From RGIG8709 sp045537065 (lineage in GTDB: Bacteria; Bacillota; Clostridia; Monoglobales; Monoglobaceae): 64,000 nt of DNA. Positions 8,627 through 16,973 of this stretch are shown here, piece after piece. The stretch's first letter is position 1. Each line of letters starts with the position of its first letter. The notes under the pieces are model-generated. The model was given only the letters and a program-made list of their open reading frames with translations. It made no database searches and had not been told where the DNA came from. The stretch covers positions 1 through 64,000 of the forward strand of contig JAZSOT010000053.1 of assembly GCA_045537065.1 (NCBI GenBank), read 5' to 3'. A program made the position numbers and the translations under genes.

Positions 8627-8959
8627 ATGAAAGTATCAGATATTGCCGAAAAGCTTGGGCTTACATTAAAAGCTGGCGAAGGCGGAATTTCAAAAGAAGT
8701 TTCAGGATGTTACATAGGCGACCTTTTAAGCCTTGCAATGGCAAGGCTCTCAAAAGGAAATGTGTGGATTACCATACAGACAAATATAAATATTGTTGCG
8801 GTTTCATCTCTCAGCGACATTGGCCTCATTATTCTTCCCGAGGGACTTTGCCCCGATGAAAATGCGGCTAAAAAAGCAGATATGGAGGATATTCCTATTT
8901 TCTCCTCGGATAAGACCGCTTACGAACTTGCAACTGCCCTTTCGGAGTGCGGAATATGA
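8627..8959 (+). CDS. second DRTGG-domain protein
   Basis: A 110-aa protein similar in size and pattern to the DRTGG protein at 6564: an N-terminal helix (SDIAEKLGL), a central strand/turn (GNVWITIQTNINIVAVSSL), and the end DIPIFSSDKTAYELA that parallels DMVIFSTEMALYP. The two appear to be paralogues flanking the sensory hydrogenase. AAGGAG lies upstream. Its last codons overlap the PHP gene by an ATGA overlap, so the two are translationally coupled. Function is unknown. Confidence 0.75.
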   Translation: MKVSDIAEKLGLTLKAGEGGISKEVSGCYIGDLLSLAMARLSKGNVWITIQTNINIVAVSSLSDIGLIILPEGLCPDENAAKKADMEDIPIFSSDKTAYELATALSECGI

Positions 8960-9657
8960 AGCTTTGGTATGACCTTCACATTCACTCATGTCTTTCTCCC
9001 TGCGGAGATAACGATATGACTCCCAACAATATAGTGAATATGGCTCTTTTAAAAGGACTTGATGTTATTGCGGTTTCAGACCATAACTCCTGTGGAAACG
9101 TCCGCTCCGTTATGAAAGTTGCAGACGGAAGGCTTCTGGTTATTCCTGCCATGGAAATTGAGACCTCAGAAGAAGTTCATATGCTTAGTCTTTTTCCCAC
9201 AATTGAGGCGGCAGAAGAAATGGAAAATATTATTAAAAGCCATTCATCAGGGATTATAAATAACCCCGAAATTTTTGGAAATCAATTGTATATGGATGAA
9301 AACGACAATGTGACAGGAGAAGAGACAAGACTTTTAGTCAGTGCAACATCCCTTGATATATATGAAACCGCAAGCTTTGTGAAAAGCCTTGGCGGTGTGC
9401 CTATTCCTGCACACATTGACCGCTCAAGCTACAGCATTATTTCAAACCTTGGTTTCATTCCTCCCGATATTAATTTCCCCTGTGTGGAAATAACAGAAAA
9501 AAATCTGGAGACCTTTTCAAAGGACTATAAAAACTTTAATGTTATCACTGATTCGGATGCCCATTATTTATGGGACATAAGCGAAAAAATAAGGTATTTT
9601 GAAACCGATAACAAAATAATAGAAAATATTTTGCAAAGTTTGTGCAAATTACCATAA
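8956..9657 (+). CDS. PHP-domain phosphoesterase
   Basis: Putative metal-dependent phosphoesterase of the PHP superfamily, about 233 aa. Metal-binding motifs are DLHIHSCLSPCGDND at the N terminus, SDHNSCGN, PAHIDR in the middle and DSDAHY near the end. The ATG at 8956 is chosen because it overlaps the previous stop (ATGA); a GTG nine bases earlier is the alternative. A PHP protein recurrently ends this DRTGG/HydS gene group in Clostridia. The substrate is unknown; RNA, nucleotide and small phosphoester targets are all possible. Confidence 0.85.
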   Translation: MKLWYDLHIHSCLSPCGDNDMTPNNIVNMALLKGLDVIAVSDHNSCGNVRSVMKVADGRLLVIPAMEIETSEEVHMLSLFPTIEAAEEMENIIKSHSSGIINNPEIFGNQLYMDENDNVTGEETRLLVSATSLDIYETASFVKSLGGVPIPAHIDRSSYSIISNLGFIPPDINFPCVEITEKNLETFSKDYKNFNVITDSDAHYLWDISEKIRYFETDNKIIENILQSLCKLP

Positions 9658-9699
9658 GTAAATTTGTCGTTAAATATAGATTTTTCTTTAATTCTCTGG

Positions 9700-9744
9700 T
9701 ATAATTGTTATGGTATTTAACATATTATGTTATTTTTTTAACAA
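9700..9744 (+). promoter_or_regulatory. promoter region with Rex-like operator upstream of hnd operon
   Basis: A TATAAT at 9700-9705 (weak -35) is followed by an 18-bp imperfect palindrome at 9727-9744: ATGTTAT, four bases, TTAACAA. The right half is a perfect clostridial Rex half-site and the left half matches 5 of 7 bases of TTGTTAA. The site would cover early transcribed DNA, as expected for repression by the NADH/NAD+ sensor Rex. A second near-palindrome with a 5-bp spacer (9705-9723) overlaps the -10. No rex gene is in the window. Confidence 0.5.
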
Positions 9745-9821
9745 AGTGTATAAATAAAAGGCGCAGCCTTTTGTTATATATAAAATTTATCATACTATCA
9801 AGGTAGGAGGTTTTTAAGTAA

Positions 9822-10310
9822 ATGGAAAACAAAACTATCCCATTCAACGGGACAAAAGAACAAGAAGAACGCTTGATGGCTGTGATTGAAAAGTATAAAA
9901 ATCTGGACGGAGCAACAATCCCTGTTCTTCACGAAGCTCAGGAAATATATGGATATCTTCCATATGAAGTTCAAGTGATGATTTCTAAAGGACTTGATGT
10001 TCCGATTGCTGAAATTTACGGAATTATTACTTTTTACACACAGTTCTCCCTTAATCCAAAGGGCAAGTACAACATCGGCATTTGTCTTGGAACCGCTTGT
10101 TATGTTAAGGGTTCAGGAGACATCTTAGAAAAGACAAAGCAGATACTCGGAATTGATGTTGGAGAATGCACTCCTGACGGATTATTCTCAATTGATGCAA
10201 CTCGTTGTATCGGTGCTTGCGGTCTTGCACCTGTTTTGACAGTTAATGATGATGTTTACGGAAGAATTACTGTTGATGATGTTGAAGACATTATTAATAA
10301 GTACAGATAA
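9822..10310 (+). CDS. hndA: bifurcating hydrogenase subunit, NuoE-like [2Fe-2S] protein
   Basis: A 162-aa thioredoxin-like [2Fe-2S] subunit equivalent to HndA/HydC and complex I NuoE. It relays electrons between the NuoF-like flavoprotein and its partners in a soluble NAD(P)H/ferredoxin-coupled hydrogenase. Cluster ligands are in CLGTACYVKG and, later, ATRCIGACGLAP. The length is typical. The start follows GTAGGAGG. It is the first gene of the catalytic hydrogenase operon behind the Rex-like site, with the next gene 2 bp downstream. Confidence 0.93.
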   Translation: MENKTIPFNGTKEQEERLMAVIEKYKNLDGATIPVLHEAQEIYGYLPYEVQVMISKGLDVPIAEIYGIITFYTQFSLNPKGKYNIGICLGTACYVKGSGDILEKTKQILGIDVGECTPDGLFSIDATRCIGACGLAPVLTVNDDVYGRITVDDVEDIINKYR

Positions 10311-10312
10311 AA

Positions 10313-10855
10313 ATGAGAGAAATTTCATTACACATTCTTGATATCGTTCACAATTCAATTGCTGCAGGAGCCAGCTTGATAGAGGTTTTTATTACAGAAG
10401 ACAAAAAAGAAAATCTTTTCTCCGTTGTTATCCGCGATAACGGGAAAGGAATGGATAAAGAGCTTTTAGAGTCTGTTATCGACCCTTTCACCACAAGCAG
10501 GTCAACAAGAAAGGTTGGACTTGGCATTCCTCTTTTTAAGCTTGCTGCAGAAAACACAGGCGGAAGCTTTCATATAACATCCGAGGTTGGCAAAGGAACA
10601 GAGGTTTTAGCAAACTTCGTTCACGACTCTATTGACAGACAACCACTTGGTGATATGGCAGAAACAATGCTTGGTCTTTTTTCGTCTTATGAACATATTA
10701 ATTTTGTTTATAAGCACAGAATTGATGAAAATGAATTTTCCGTTAATACCGAAGAGATTAAAACTGTTCTAAACGGTGTTTCCTTTTCGGAGCCAAGTAT
10801 ATATATGTGGCTTTGCGATTATCTTAAGAATGGTGAAAAAGAGCTTATAATTTAG
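10313..10855 (+). CDS. HATPase_c ATP-binding protein of hydrogenase operon
   Basis: A 180-aa stand-alone GHKL ATPase. The N-box is LDIVHNSIAAGA, G1 is DNGKGMD, and G2 is VGLGIPLFKLA. It lacks a phosphoacceptor His or sensor domain. A short histidine-kinase-like ATPase lies between the NuoE-like and the small [2Fe-2S] subunit genes in many clostridial hydrogenase operons; the role is unknown. It starts 2 bp after hndA with no separate strong ribosome site, suggesting coupling. It may be functionally related to the ATPase at 6920. Confidence 0.85.
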   Translation: MREISLHILDIVHNSIAAGASLIEVFITEDKKENLFSVVIRDNGKGMDKELLESVIDPFTTSRSTRKVGLGIPLFKLAAENTGGSFHITSEVGKGTEVLANFVHDSIDRQPLGDMAETMLGLFSSYEHINFVYKHRIDENEFSVNTEEIKTVLNGVSFSEPSIYMWLCDYLKNGEKELII

Positions 10856-10901
10856 CTTATAAGTAAGGTTTAAAATAACTAATATTATGGAGGTTATATT
10901 T

Positions 10902-11267
10902 ATGAAAAGTTTAGCAGAGCTTGAAGCACTTAGAAATAAAGTTGCAGGTTCAGTTACTTTGAGAAAAGACGACCACGCTATCCGTGTTGTTATTGGTATG
11001 GCAACTTGCGGTATTGCTGCTGGTGCCCGTCCTGTTATGGCAGCTTTTATGGAAGAGGCAGCAAAGAGAAACCTTGAACATGTTGCAGTTACACAGACAG
11101 GATGCATCGGTATGTGCCGTCTTGAACCTATCGTTGAGGTTTTAGTGCCCGGCGAAGAAAAAGTTACTTATGTTAAAATGACTCCTGAAAAGGCCAAAGA
11201 GGTTGTTGCAGAACACATCGTTAACGGCAGACCTGTTGCAAAATACACAATTGGTGCTCAGGATTAA
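10902..11267 (+). CDS. hndB: bifurcating hydrogenase small [2Fe-2S] subunit
   Basis: A thioredoxin-like [2Fe-2S] ferredoxin-domain protein of 121 aa, equivalent to HndB. Ligands lie in GMATCGIAAGARPV and TQTGCIGMCRLEP. The ATG at 10902 is chosen because GGAGG (10889-10893) sits 8 bases upstream; the in-frame ATG at 10887 would overlap that site. It is placed directly before the NuoF-like gene, as in Hnd-type operons, and probably shuttles electrons within the complex. Confidence 0.9.
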   Translation: MKSLAELEALRNKVAGSVTLRKDDHAIRVVIGMATCGIAAGARPVMAAFMEEAAKRNLEHVAVTQTGCIGMCRLEPIVEVLVPGEEKVTYVKMTPEKAKEVVAEHIVNGRPVAKYTIGAQD

Positions 11268-11310
11268 TTTAAACTGTTGAAAAATTTTTGAAAGGTAGGA
11301 ACTTATAGTT

Positions 11311-13104
11311 ATGGATATAGTTAGAGGTCATATTCTATGCTGCGGCGGTACCGGTTGTACATCTTCGGGATGTAATGCCATTATCGAAGAAATGGAAAAG
11401 CAGCTGGAAGCAAACGGCTTAACTAAAGAATTTAAAGTTATTAAAACAGGTTGTTTCGGTCTTTGTGCTTTAGGTCCGATTATGATTGTTTATCCTGAAG
11501 GAGCTTTCTACAGCCGTGTTCAGGTTGAAGATGTTAAAGAAATCGTTGAAGAACATCTTTTGAAAGGTAGAATTGTTAAAAGACTTCTTTATCAAGAAAC
11601 AGTTGAAGAAGATAACATCAAAAGCCTTAACGAAGTTGATTTCTATAAAAAACAGATGCGTCTTGCTCTCCGCAACTGCGGTGTTATAGACCCTGAAAAT
11701 ATTGATGAATACATTGCTGTTGACGGTTACAAAGCTCTTGGTAAAGTTTTAACAGAAATGTCAAGAGAAGATGTTATTGAAGAAATCAAAAAGTCAGGTC
11801 TTCGTGGTCGTGGCGGCGGTGGTTTCCCAACAGGTATGAAATGGGATTTCACTTACAAGGCAGAAGGCGAACAGAAATATGTCGCTTGTAATGCCGACGA
11901 AGGTGACCCCGGTGCATTTATGGACAGAAGTATCTTAGAGGGTGACCCACACAGCATTATTGAAGCTATGGCTATTGCAGGTTATGCAGTTGGTGCAAAT
12001 CAGGGTTACATTTACATAAGAGCTGAATACCCAATCGCAGTTAAGAGACTTGCTATTGCTATTGACCAGGCAAGAGAATACGGATTACTTGGTAAAAACA
12101 TTTTCGACACAGGCTTCGACTTTGACCTTGACATTCGTCTTGGTGCAGGTGCGTTCGTTTGTGGTGAAGAAACTGCTCTTATCACATCTATCGAGGGTAA
12201 ACGTGGTGAGCCTCGTCCTCGTCCTCCGTTCCCTGCTGTTAAAGGTCTTTTTGGTAAACCAACACTTCTTAACAACGTTGAAACCTATGCTAATATAACA
12301 CAGATTATCTTAAACGGTGCTGAATGGTTCCAGACTATCGGTACTGAAAAGAGCAAGGGCACAAAAGTATTTGCCCTTGGCGGAAAAATCAACAACACAG
12401 GTCTTGTTGAAATTCCAATGGGAACAACTCTTCGTGAAATCGTTGAAGAAATCGGTGGCGGTATTCCAAACGGAAAGAAATTTAAAGCTGCTCAGACAGG
12501 CGGTCCTTCAGGCGGATGTATTCCTGCTCATCTTATGGACACACCTATTGACTACGATTCACTTATCAGCATTGGTTCAATGATGGGTTCAGGCGGTCTT
12601 ATCGTTATGGACGAAGACAACTGTATGGTTGACATTGCGAAATTCTTCCTTGAATTCACCGTTGATGAATCCTGCGGTAAATGTACTCCTTGCCGTATCG
12701 GTACTAAGAGACTTTACGAGCTTCTTACAAAGATTACTGACGGTAAAGGTACTATGGAAGACCTTGACAAGCTTGAAGAACTTTGCTACAGCATAAAAGA
12801 ATCTTCACTCTGCGGTCTCGGACAAACAGCTCCAAACCCTGTTCTAAGCACACTCCGTTATTTCAGAGACGAATACGAAGCTCATGTTCGCGATAAGGTT
12901 TGTCCTGCTGGTGTTTGTAAGAAACTTGTTAAGTATTCAATTGTTGCTGACAAGTGTAAGGGTTGCAGTGCTTGTGCAAGAAAGTGTCCTGTTGGTGCTA
13001 TCACAGGCGAAATCAAAAATCCTTATGTTATTGATTCTGATAAATGTATTAAGTGCGGCGTATGTATTGATACATGTAAATTCGGCGCTATCATTAAAAA
13101 ATAG
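11311..13104 (+). CDS. hndC: bifurcating hydrogenase flavoprotein, NuoF-like
   Basis: A 597-aa NAD(P)H-binding flavoprotein, the site of electron bifurcation or confurcation with NAD(P)+ in Hnd/HydB-type complexes. An N-terminal thioredoxin-like [2Fe-2S] domain (CCGGTGCTSSGC, CFGLCALGP) is followed by the NuoF core with FMN/NAD motif GRGGGGFPTGMKW near residue 165 and the [4Fe-4S] motif ESCGKCTPCRIGT near 452. Two C-terminal [4Fe-4S] motifs follow (CKGCSACARKC, CIKCGVCIDTC). The length and modular order are typical. Confidence 0.95.
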   Translation: MDIVRGHILCCGGTGCTSSGCNAIIEEMEKQLEANGLTKEFKVIKTGCFGLCALGPIMIVYPEGAFYSRVQVEDVKEIVEEHLLKGRIVKRLLYQETVEEDNIKSLNEVDFYKKQMRLALRNCGVIDPENIDEYIAVDGYKALGKVLTEMSREDVIEEIKKSGLRGRGGGGFPTGMKWDFTYKAEGEQKYVACNADEGDPGAFMDRSILEGDPHSIIEAMAIAGYAVGANQGYIYIRAEYPIAVKRLAIAIDQAREYGLLGKNIFDTGFDFDLDIRLGAGAFVCGEETALITSIEGKRGEPRPRPPFPAVKGLFGKPTLLNNVETYANITQIILNGAEWFQTIGTEKSKGTKVFALGGKINNTGLVEIPMGTTLREIVEEIGGGIPNGKKFKAAQTGGPSGGCIPAHLMDTPIDYDSLISIGSMMGSGGLIVMDEDNCMVDIAKFFLEFTVDESCGKCTPCRIGTKRLYELLTKITDGKGTMEDLDKLEELCYSIKESSLCGLGQTAPNPVLSTLRYFRDEYEAHVRDKVCPAGVCKKLVKYSIVADKCKGCSACARKCPVGAITGEIKNPYVIDSDKCIKCGVCIDTCKFGAIIKK

Positions 13105-13122
13105 AGAAGGGAGATTAAAGAC

Positions 13123-14859
13123 ATGGATATGGTTAATATAAAAATAAACGGTCAGGATATGAGCGTTCCAAAAAACTACACTGTTTTAGAAGCTGCAAGA
13201 GAAGCTGGCATTGAAATTCCTACCCTTTGCTATTTAAAAGATGTTAGCAAAACAGGTTCATGCAGAATGTGTGTTGTTGAAATCAAAGGTGCAAGAAACC
13301 TTCAGGCTGCTTGTGTTTACCCCGTTGCAGAAGGTCTTGAAGTATTAACAAATACTCCAAAGGTTAGAAAAGCAAGAAAAAACACTCTTGAACTTATTCT
13401 TTCAAACCACGAAAGAACTTGTCTCACCTGTGTGAGAAACAGAAATTGTGAACTTCAGAAATTAAGCGAAGACTTAGGTGTTACAGAAATTGCCTATGAC
13501 GGCGTAAGAAACACTTATGAGCTTGACAATCTTTCACCATCTATCGTAAGAGACAACAACAAATGTGTTCTCTGTCGCAGATGTGTTAGTGCTTGTAAAG
13601 ATATTCAGACAGTTTCAGTTATTGATGCTACAGAAAGAGGCTTTAAAACAGAAATTGCATCTGCATTCAGAAAATCTCTTGCTGAAGTTCCTTGTGTGAA
13701 CTGCGGACAGTGTATTGCTGCTTGTCCTGTTGCTGCTCTCAGAGAAAAAGATGATACAGAAAAAGTTTGGGATGCTATCGCAAGCGAAGATAAATATGTT
13801 ATCGTTCAGACTGCTCCTGCAGTCAGAGCAGGTCTTGGTGAAGAATTTGGTTATCCTATGGGAACACCTGTTACAGGCAAAATGGCCGCTGCTCTTAGAA
13901 GAATGGGCTTTGACAAAGTGTTTGATACAAACACTGCTGCCGATGTTACAATCCTTGAAGAAGGAACAGAGTTCCTTGATAGATTACAAAACGGCGGAAA
14001 GCTTCCGATTATCACATCTTGTAGCCCTGGTTGGGTTAGATTCTGTGAATATAACTTCCCTGATTTCATCGACAATCTTTCAAGCTGTAAATCACCTCAC
14101 GAAATGTTTGGTGCACTTCTTAAATCTTACTATGCTGAAAAGATAGGTGTTGATCCTGCTAAGATTTTTGTTGTTTCAGTTATGCCTTGTGTTTCTAAGA
14201 AATACGAATCACAGAGACCTGAACTTGGCGGAGAATATCCTGACGTTGATGTTGTTATCTCAACAAGAGAGCTTGCAAGAATGATTAAGCAGGCAGGTAT
14301 CCGCTTTACAGAACTTCCTGACGAAGGCTTCGACAATCCATTTGGAGAACCAACAGGTGCCGGCGTTATCTTCGGTGCAACAGGCGGTGTTATGGAGGCT
14401 GCTCTTCGTACAGTTGTTGAAAAGCTTGAAGGCAAAGCTCTTGCAAATATTGATTTTGAAGCAGTTAGAGGTACTGAAGGTATTAAAGAAGCTACTCTTA
14501 CTGTTGCAGGTCAAGAGGTTAAGATTGCTGTTGTTAACGGTCTTGGCAATGCAAGAAAAGTTCTTAACGATATAAGAGCAGGCAAAGCAGATTACCACTT
14601 TATCGAAGTTATGGCTTGTCCCGGCGGATGTATCAACGGTGGCGGTCAGCCAATCGTTCCTGCATCAGTTCGTATGGAGCTTGACCTTAAAGTTGAAAGA
14701 GCAAAAGCTCTTTATGCTGAAGATAAAGCAGCAAAGGTTCGTAAGAGCCACGAAAATCCTGATGTTCTCAAGATTTATGAAGAATATCTTGGTGAACCGG
14801 GCGGACACAAAGCTCACGAACTTCTTCACACTCACTACACAAAGAGAAGTCTTTACTAA
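13123..14859 (+). CDS. hndD: catalytic [FeFe]-hydrogenase subunit
   Basis: A 578-aa catalytic subunit, equivalent to HndD/HydA, that interconverts H2 with protons and electrons. It has an N-terminal [2Fe-2S] ferredoxin domain (CYLKDVSKTGSCRMC), a His-Cys cluster (HERTCLTC), two [4Fe-4S] motifs (CVLCRRC, CVNCGQCIAAC), and the H-cluster domain with L1 TSCSPGW near residue 299, L2 MPCVSKKYE near 353 and L3 MACPGGCINGG near 497. A small-subunit-like tail with LHTHYTKR ends the protein. The maturases HydE/F/G are not in the window. Confidence 0.95.
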   Translation: MDMVNIKINGQDMSVPKNYTVLEAAREAGIEIPTLCYLKDVSKTGSCRMCVVEIKGARNLQAACVYPVAEGLEVLTNTPKVRKARKNTLELILSNHERTCLTCVRNRNCELQKLSEDLGVTEIAYDGVRNTYELDNLSPSIVRDNNKCVLCRRCVSACKDIQTVSVIDATERGFKTEIASAFRKSLAEVPCVNCGQCIAACPVAALREKDDTEKVWDAIASEDKYVIVQTAPAVRAGLGEEFGYPMGTPVTGKMAAALRRMGFDKVFDTNTAADVTILEEGTEFLDRLQNGGKLPIITSCSPGWVRFCEYNFPDFIDNLSSCKSPHEMFGALLKSYYAEKIGVDPAKIFVVSVMPCVSKKYESQRPELGGEYPDVDVVISTRELARMIKQAGIRFTELPDEGFDNPFGEPTGAGVIFGATGGVMEAALRTVVEKLEGKALANIDFEAVRGTEGIKEATLTVAGQEVKIAVVNGLGNARKVLNDIRAGKADYHFIEVMACPGGCINGGGQPIVPASVRMELDLKVERAKALYAEDKAAKVRKSHENPDVLKIYEEYLGEPGGHKAHELLHTHYTKRSLY

Positions 14860-14868
14860 GATAAAATA

Positions 14869-14899
14869 AAATAACCCTCCGCACTGCGGAGGGTTATTT
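14869..14899. terminator. bidirectional terminator after hndD
   Basis: A 14-bp perfect inverted repeat (14869-14882/14886-14899) with A/T-rich flanks on both sides. It serves the hydrogenase operon on the plus strand and overlaps the end of the convergent membrane-protein gene. Confidence 0.85.
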
Positions 14900-15422
14900 A
14901 TTTTATCAAAAACACGGATATTAAAGCTCCGAATGTTCCCATTATTATATCAACCATTGTGTCTGAAAGCGAATTATTTTGTGCGGTAGTTTTAAATATT
15001 TTATCACAGGCAAACTCAAATATTTCCCATATGCCTGCTCCCGATAATGCCACAAAAAGAGAAAATAATTTTCTCAAAATCATATTCTTTCCTTTGCTTA
15101 TTTTTAAAAATATTTCACTGCCTAGCTGATAAAGCAGAAAGCCTGAAGAAAAATGGAGAAGCTTATCCCAGTTTTCGATTTTGTGATATGCCCCTAATGT
15201 TCTTCCGCCATACACCGAAAACAAAATAAACAAAAGAACAAACAAAAATGATTTCTTTGAAAATAGTTTAAGCCATTTATTTATTAGAAAGAACAAAAAC
15301 ACAGTTCCTATTGTTAAAAGACAGTTAAAAAGCGTAAAAAAATCGGCTATTATAAGACCTATAATTCCGTGGAAAGCAGGTACGATACTGAAGCAAAGCG
15401 AAATTTTTAAATCAGAAAACAT
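14898..15422 (-). CDS. YjdF/DUF2238-like membrane protein
   Basis: A 174-aa integral membrane protein with about five hydrophobic segments. The conserved-looking YHKIENWDKLLHFSSGFLLY segment and the later EIFEFACDK, followed by SDTMVDIIMG, match the DUF2238/YjdF family of inner membrane proteins of unknown function. It is convergent with the hydrogenase operon and divergent from the AEC transporter. No operon partner is seen. Confidence 0.7.
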   Translation of the reverse strand: MFSDLKISLCFSIVPAFHGIIGLIIADFFTLFNCLLTIGTVFLFFLINKWLKLFSKKSFLFVLLFILFSVYGGRTLGAYHKIENWDKLLHFSSGFLLYQLGSEIFLKISKGKNMILRKLFSLFVALSGAGIWEIFEFACDKIFKTTAQNNSLSDTMVDIIMGTFGALISVFLIK

Positions 15423-15440
15423 TTTTTTCTCCTTATAACC

Positions 15441-15469
15441 TTGACAAAATCTGATATTTCATATAATAT
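15441..15469 (+). promoter_or_regulatory. promoter of AEC transporter gene
   Basis: TTGACA (15441-15446) is followed by TAATAT at 15464-15469 with a 17-bp spacer; the overlapping TATAAT at 15462-15467 has a 15-bp spacer. It lies in the divergent intergenic region. Confidence 0.5.
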
Positions 15470-15500
15470 TTAAGATAGATTTTTTGAAAGGACTTTTAAT

Positions 15501-16418
15501 ATGATACAGAATATTCTAACCGTTGGTAATCAGGTTTTGATTTTATTTATATTAATCGCCATTGGCGTCTGTTGCAACAAGGCAAAGCTTTTTGGCGGCA
15601 TAGCAGTTAAGGGAATGACAAACCTTGTTTTATATATTGTTACCCCTTGTGTTATAATTAATTCCTTTTGCAGAGAATTTAATTCGCAAATGCTTAAAGG
15701 ACTTTTTATCACAGTAATAGCTGCAATAATCACATACATAATTTTTATTGCCATTTCACTTTTTGTTATTCACGATAAAGACACAAAAAGAGAAAAGGTT
15801 CTTCGGTTTGGCTCGGTTTTTGCCAACTGCGGATTTATGTCGCTCCCTCTTCAGGCAGCAATACTTGGTTCTGACGGAGTTTTCTTTGGTGCAGTTTATA
15901 TTGCGATTTTTAATATAACCTTTTGGACCTATGGCGTTTATCTTATGAGCGGAGACAGAAAAAATGTTTCAGGGAAAAAGCTTATTTTAAACCCAGGAAT
16001 TATCGGCACTATACTCGGAATAATTGTTTTTCTTATTCCATACAAGCTTCCCGAAACTCTGGGCACAGCAATTGGACATATGGCAGCTCTTAACACTCCC
16101 CTTCCTATGGTTGTTATTGGGTATCATTTGGCCGAATCGGGACTTAAGATAAAAGGTGTTTCCGTTTATCTTGCAATGATTTTAAAGCTTATTGTTTTTC
16201 CGCTTATTATGCTTTTGGGATGTTTGGCATTTGGAATTTCAGGAATTATTATGATTTCTCTCGTTATCTCTGCAGCATCCCCTATTGCTGCTGTTACCAC
16301 AATGTTTTCAGAAAGGTTCGGACAGGACACCCCTCTTTCTGCATCTATTGTTTCGGTTTCAACACTGCTTTCAATAATAACCATGCCCATAATCATCGGA
16401 CTTGCAATGGCATTTTAG
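15501..16418 (+). CDS. AEC family transporter
   Basis: A 305-aa membrane protein with about ten hydrophobic helices in two halves, matching the auxin efflux carrier (AEC) family, whose bacterial members move malonate, malate or other organic acids. Characteristic features are an N-terminal LVLYIVTPCVIINSF segment and a C-terminal repeat including SAASPIAAVTTMF. It starts after GAAAGGA. It is monocistronic, ended by a strong terminator. The substrate is not predictable from sequence. Confidence 0.85.
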   Translation: MIQNILTVGNQVLILFILIAIGVCCNKAKLFGGIAVKGMTNLVLYIVTPCVIINSFCREFNSQMLKGLFITVIAAIITYIIFIAISLFVIHDKDTKREKVLRFGSVFANCGFMSLPLQAAILGSDGVFFGAVYIAIFNITFWTYGVYLMSGDRKNVSGKKLILNPGIIGTILGIIVFLIPYKLPETLGTAIGHMAALNTPLPMVVIGYHLAESGLKIKGVSVYLAMILKLIVFPLIMLLGCLAFGISGIIMISLVISAASPIAAVTTMFSERFGQDTPLSASIVSVSTLLSIITMPIIIGLAMAF

Positions 16419-16423
16419 AAACA

Positions 16424-16456
16424 AAAAAAGGTTTGTCTTTCGACAAACCTTTTTTA
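16424..16456. terminator. bidirectional terminator
   Basis: A 13-bp stem (16425-16437/16442-16454) with a TTTC loop, an A-run on the left and a T-run on the right. It serves the AEC gene and the convergent membrane-protein gene. Confidence 0.9.
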
Positions 16457-16468
16457 TTTATATGCTAT

Positions 16469-16960
16469 TTATTTTCTATCTGCTAAAGTTGTTTTTATTG
16501 TTATAACAATAAATGCAACAACCAAGTATGCAACAAGAACATATCTTATTGACCATGCATACCACCATTCTGAACGGAGGGATGCAAGTGCAGGAATAAT
16601 CCCCACTACAAAGTTTCTTATTTTAGCAAAGAAACCAATCCAAAGAGACGCAAGTCCCACAACTCCCATAAAGATTGCATAGTTATTTGCTCTTTTTGTA
16701 TTTTTAATAACATGTGTTTTTCCAAGTGCAAAAAGCACCACTGCAAAAACAAAGAATAACGCCGCAAGAACTTTCATAACAGTTGGAACTGTATTAATGT
16801 ATAAACCGCCATAGGCTGACTCAACAAATCCAAGAGCAATAAGTCCCACAACTCCCCAGGATAAATTTATCATATACCAGTTGGTGAGCTTATCGATTTT
16901 CTCCTTTTTCTCTCTTCTTTTGTTTCTCTTAAGCTCTACATCAGATTTTGAAATTGCCAT
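16469..16960 (-). CDS. hypothetical four-helix membrane protein
   Basis: A 163-aa protein not recognised with confidence. The N terminus is strongly basic (KRNKRREKKEKIDK) and cytoplasmic-looking. It is followed by about four hydrophobic segments (residues roughly 31-47, 60-80, 92-112 and 138-158). The gene starts 14 bp downstream of rsmE and is probably the last member of the hrcA-rsmE transcript. No motif suggests an enzymatic role. Confidence 0.65.
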   Translation of the reverse strand: MAISKSDVELKRNKRREKKEKIDKLTNWYMINLSWGVVGLIALGFVESAYGGLYINTVPTVMKVLAALFFVFAVVLFALGKTHVIKNTKRANNYAIFMGVVGLASLWIGFFAKIRNFVVGIIPALASLRSEWWYAWSIRYVLVAYLVVAFIVITIKTTLADRK

Positions 16961-16973
16961 TAATCATTTCCCC

